Source: Siphlonurus alternatus
Lineage: Eukaryota > Arthropoda > Insecta > Ephemeroptera > Siphlonuridae
Length of the DNA: 64,000 bases
Reading direction: 5' to 3'
Assembly (NCBI GenBank): GCA_949825025.1
Contig: OX463781.1
Coordinates: 39,023,950 to 39,087,949, forward strand
Shown: positions 61,995 through 64,000 of the stretch, in pieces
How the letters are laid out: the number at the start of each line of letters is the position of its first letter
Numbering within the stretch: position 1 is the stretch's first letter
Program-made: the position numbers and the translations under genes
The notes under the pieces: model-generated
Seen by the model: only the letters and a program-made list of their open reading frames with translations
The model's database searches: none
What the model was told of the DNA's origin: nothing

Positions 61995-64000
61995 AATGAT
62001 CGATAATTTATGCTGGTATAATCAATTAAATTTTTAATTATATGAGAACAAGAAAAGTAGTGAGAGGGCTGACATAATCAGAATAGTTTTTACATTTACT
62101 GTAGCCACTTATACACAAATAATTGTTATGTAAGCTCAATCTTACTTGTTGCACGGCCGGATGAGATTTGTTGCTTTTTTGTAACTTAAAAGAGTAATTA
62201 GTAATATTTACTTAATAAGTTATCATCACTCCGATATGCTTCAAATTAATAATTCGTTTCTGTCTTGATTTTTTAGTATTATCTTGGTATTTACGAATAA
62301 ACGGAAGAGTGGCAAAATCGCGCCCGAAGATTAGAAGGCTGACGTCATGTATCAATTTATAACACCCCAATAATATACATCAATGGTTGGTTGGTTGGTA
62401 TTTTGGGGCAATTGACACATTTTGGTCATGGATGCCCCCCCCCCCCCCCCCCTATATATCAATGTTAGTCTCAATATACATAAAAAATATTTACAATTAC
62501 AATCCCCAACTTTTGCTAGCTTTTCGTTTCGCACCCGTTTTGAGGGTTGAAAGTATAACAACGAAAATTTCGGAGGTACTACTACATTTCCTGGCATGTT
62601 TTTTGTAAAGGTGGATTGACATGGCAAACTTTATCATGCGACGCAACGCGGATAATGCGCACTTGCTGTAACATCCATTGGCGGCCATATTTGGCAATTA
62701 AAAGAAAAAAAGCATCGTAATTCGCAATTAACGCGATTCTCGGCGAATTCGCCGCAGCATAGGATTTCACAGCTTTTAAGTCAAAATCACGTCGCATCGC
62801 CATTGTCACCATCTGAATCCGCCTTAAAGGGGGTGTGACTTTTCAAAATTAAAAATTCACCAAAAAATCTTCTTTCCAAAAATGTAAATTTCACTTTCCT
62901 CCGACTCCCCGTTCCTTCCATACCGCCCGGTCAAAAGTCTACTATGACGTCACATTACTTAAGGTCGCGCGCAAGAAAGCAAGCAAGCAAGTGGCGGCGA
63001 GCGCTAAAATCCACGTTTTCGCGTCTTTAAGCCCGCCTAGCAGCCGACAGCAAAGAGATAAAAATTATCCGCCACGGGATGATTTTATCTAAAGAACATT
63101 CTGCGTTTGTATCCGCTTTCGGCATTTCTTCATTTTAATTAGGAAATTAAATATCACGATGCAAACTCAAATTTTTTACAGATTTCTTTTGTCAACTGAC
63201 TTCAAACACATAAAATATTTTGTCAAGCATCTAATAACTTTATTGTAGACACACGTATTGGATTGACATATTATATATGTACAGTACATACGATTTATAT
63301 TATATAATGTATATGGTATTTCAACAGTATTTTAATTACCTATGATTTTAGCCGCAGCCTCACATTATATAATTATAAAATCACGGCAAACACGCAACTA
63401 AAACTGTTATCATTTTGTGCATTATCGCTATTTAATTACTTTCTTCGAAGTTTGAATTTAAGTTATATAAATATGCAGCATATATAGTGATTATTCGATA
63501 TTACCATTATTAATTATTAACACAATATGAATTATACTTTAAATTATTATATTTAGTCTAACATACATATAAGGCATTATATTATATATATCTTTTATTG
63601 CACTCATTATACGCTTGCTATTATGCATATACGGAAATTTATAAATAATTATGTGATTCAATTAACTAAAGGTGCAGTGATAACAATCTGAGAGATAACG
63701 TGGAGGAGGCGAAGTTATTGAATGCTGATGCAAAACAAATTTTTACAAAACTGAACTGAAGAAATCTCCCTACATTCTTGCTCCCTTATGTGTGCGGCCG
63801 GAACTGTCCGCTGACACTGAAAGCCAGAGTAAGCCCACGTGTCTATAAAGAAACAAAACTTTGCCATTATAAGTAATTATATATTTTTGCCTCAAAATCG
63901 AATTAAAAATTTGTTCATTATTTGTATTTATAATAATATGTAAAATCTATAATATCATTGAACCGATTGAACGTACAGTACTATACTATATATTATATAT
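61995..64000. other. AT-rich tract after the LINE
   Basis: Contains a C run at 62436-62452, the MITE copy at 62608-62826, a GCAAGCAAGCAAG repeat near 62971 and otherwise unique AT-rich DNA. I looked for the end of AGGF1 (a C-terminal exon following the G-patch) and found none. Confidence 0.55.
62608..62826. mobile_element. MITE with GGTGGAT...ATCCGCC ends, second copy
   Basis: AAAGGTGGATTGACATGGC at the left and CACCATCTGAATCCGCCTTA at the right, homologous to 22474-22675. Confidence 0.78.

Noticed and set aside
63778..63850. Search for the C-terminal AGGF1 exon in a slightly GC-richer patch near the window end
   Set aside because: No frame gave a sequence resembling the AGGF1 C-terminus.

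Overview
This is AT-rich metazoan nuclear DNA, very probably from an invertebrate. It has spliced genes with GT-AG introns, long microsatellites, and hairpin (MITE-like), hAT-like, Mutator-like, SINE and LINE copies inserted into one another. I see no rRNA operon, no CRISPR array and no prokaryotic gene organisation. A SINE tail domain of a type I associate with arthropods points weakly to that phylum, but the sequence alone does not fix the taxon.

Three host genes can be assembled exon by exon, with splice phases that agree throughout. (1) KDSR, 3-ketodihydrosphingosine reductase, plus strand, seven coding exons from 2451 to 9069, 334 residues, complete. (2) A secreted, probably GPI-anchored alkaline phosphatase, minus strand, nine coding exons from 26649 down to 10804, 525 residues, complete with all metal and catalytic motifs. 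It is convergent with KDSR. (3) AGGF1, the angiogenic factor with G-patch and FHA domains, plus strand, eight coding exons from 41380 to 53701 (596 residues so far). Its C-terminal exon or exons are not found and probably lie beyond 64000. The three genes have unrelated housekeeping or secretory roles (sphingolipid synthesis, phosphate-ester hydrolysis, mRNA processing or signalling) and do not form a functional cluster.

Layout: 1-2450 repeats; 2451-9069 KDSR; 10804-26649 alkaline phosphatase, whose introns hold a 4.3 kb Mutator-like element (12600-16898) and many hairpin elements and SINEs; 26650-41340 an intergenic tract with palindromic elements, a 1.4 kb element carrying spaced GGGTCGACCC palindromes (33188-34599), a 131-bp tandem repeat and a 2.9 kb long-inverted-repeat element with GC-rich cargo (37502-40442); 41380-53701 AGGF1, with a three-level nest in its seventh intron (hairpin element, then hAT-like element, then LINE fragment); 54968-57106 a palindrome of about 2.1 kb; 57310-61994 an intact two-ORF LINE on the minus strand; 61995-64000 repeats and AT-rich DNA.

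The most notable item is the LINE. Its first ORF carries a macrodomain resembling TARG1/OARD1 (ADP-ribosyl-glutamate hydrolase), with both catalytic positions retained. Its second ORF is an uninterrupted APE-endonuclease/reverse transcriptase of 959 residues. A second, 5'-truncated copy whose C-terminal 215 codons translate identically sits in an AGGF1 intron, so the family moved recently.
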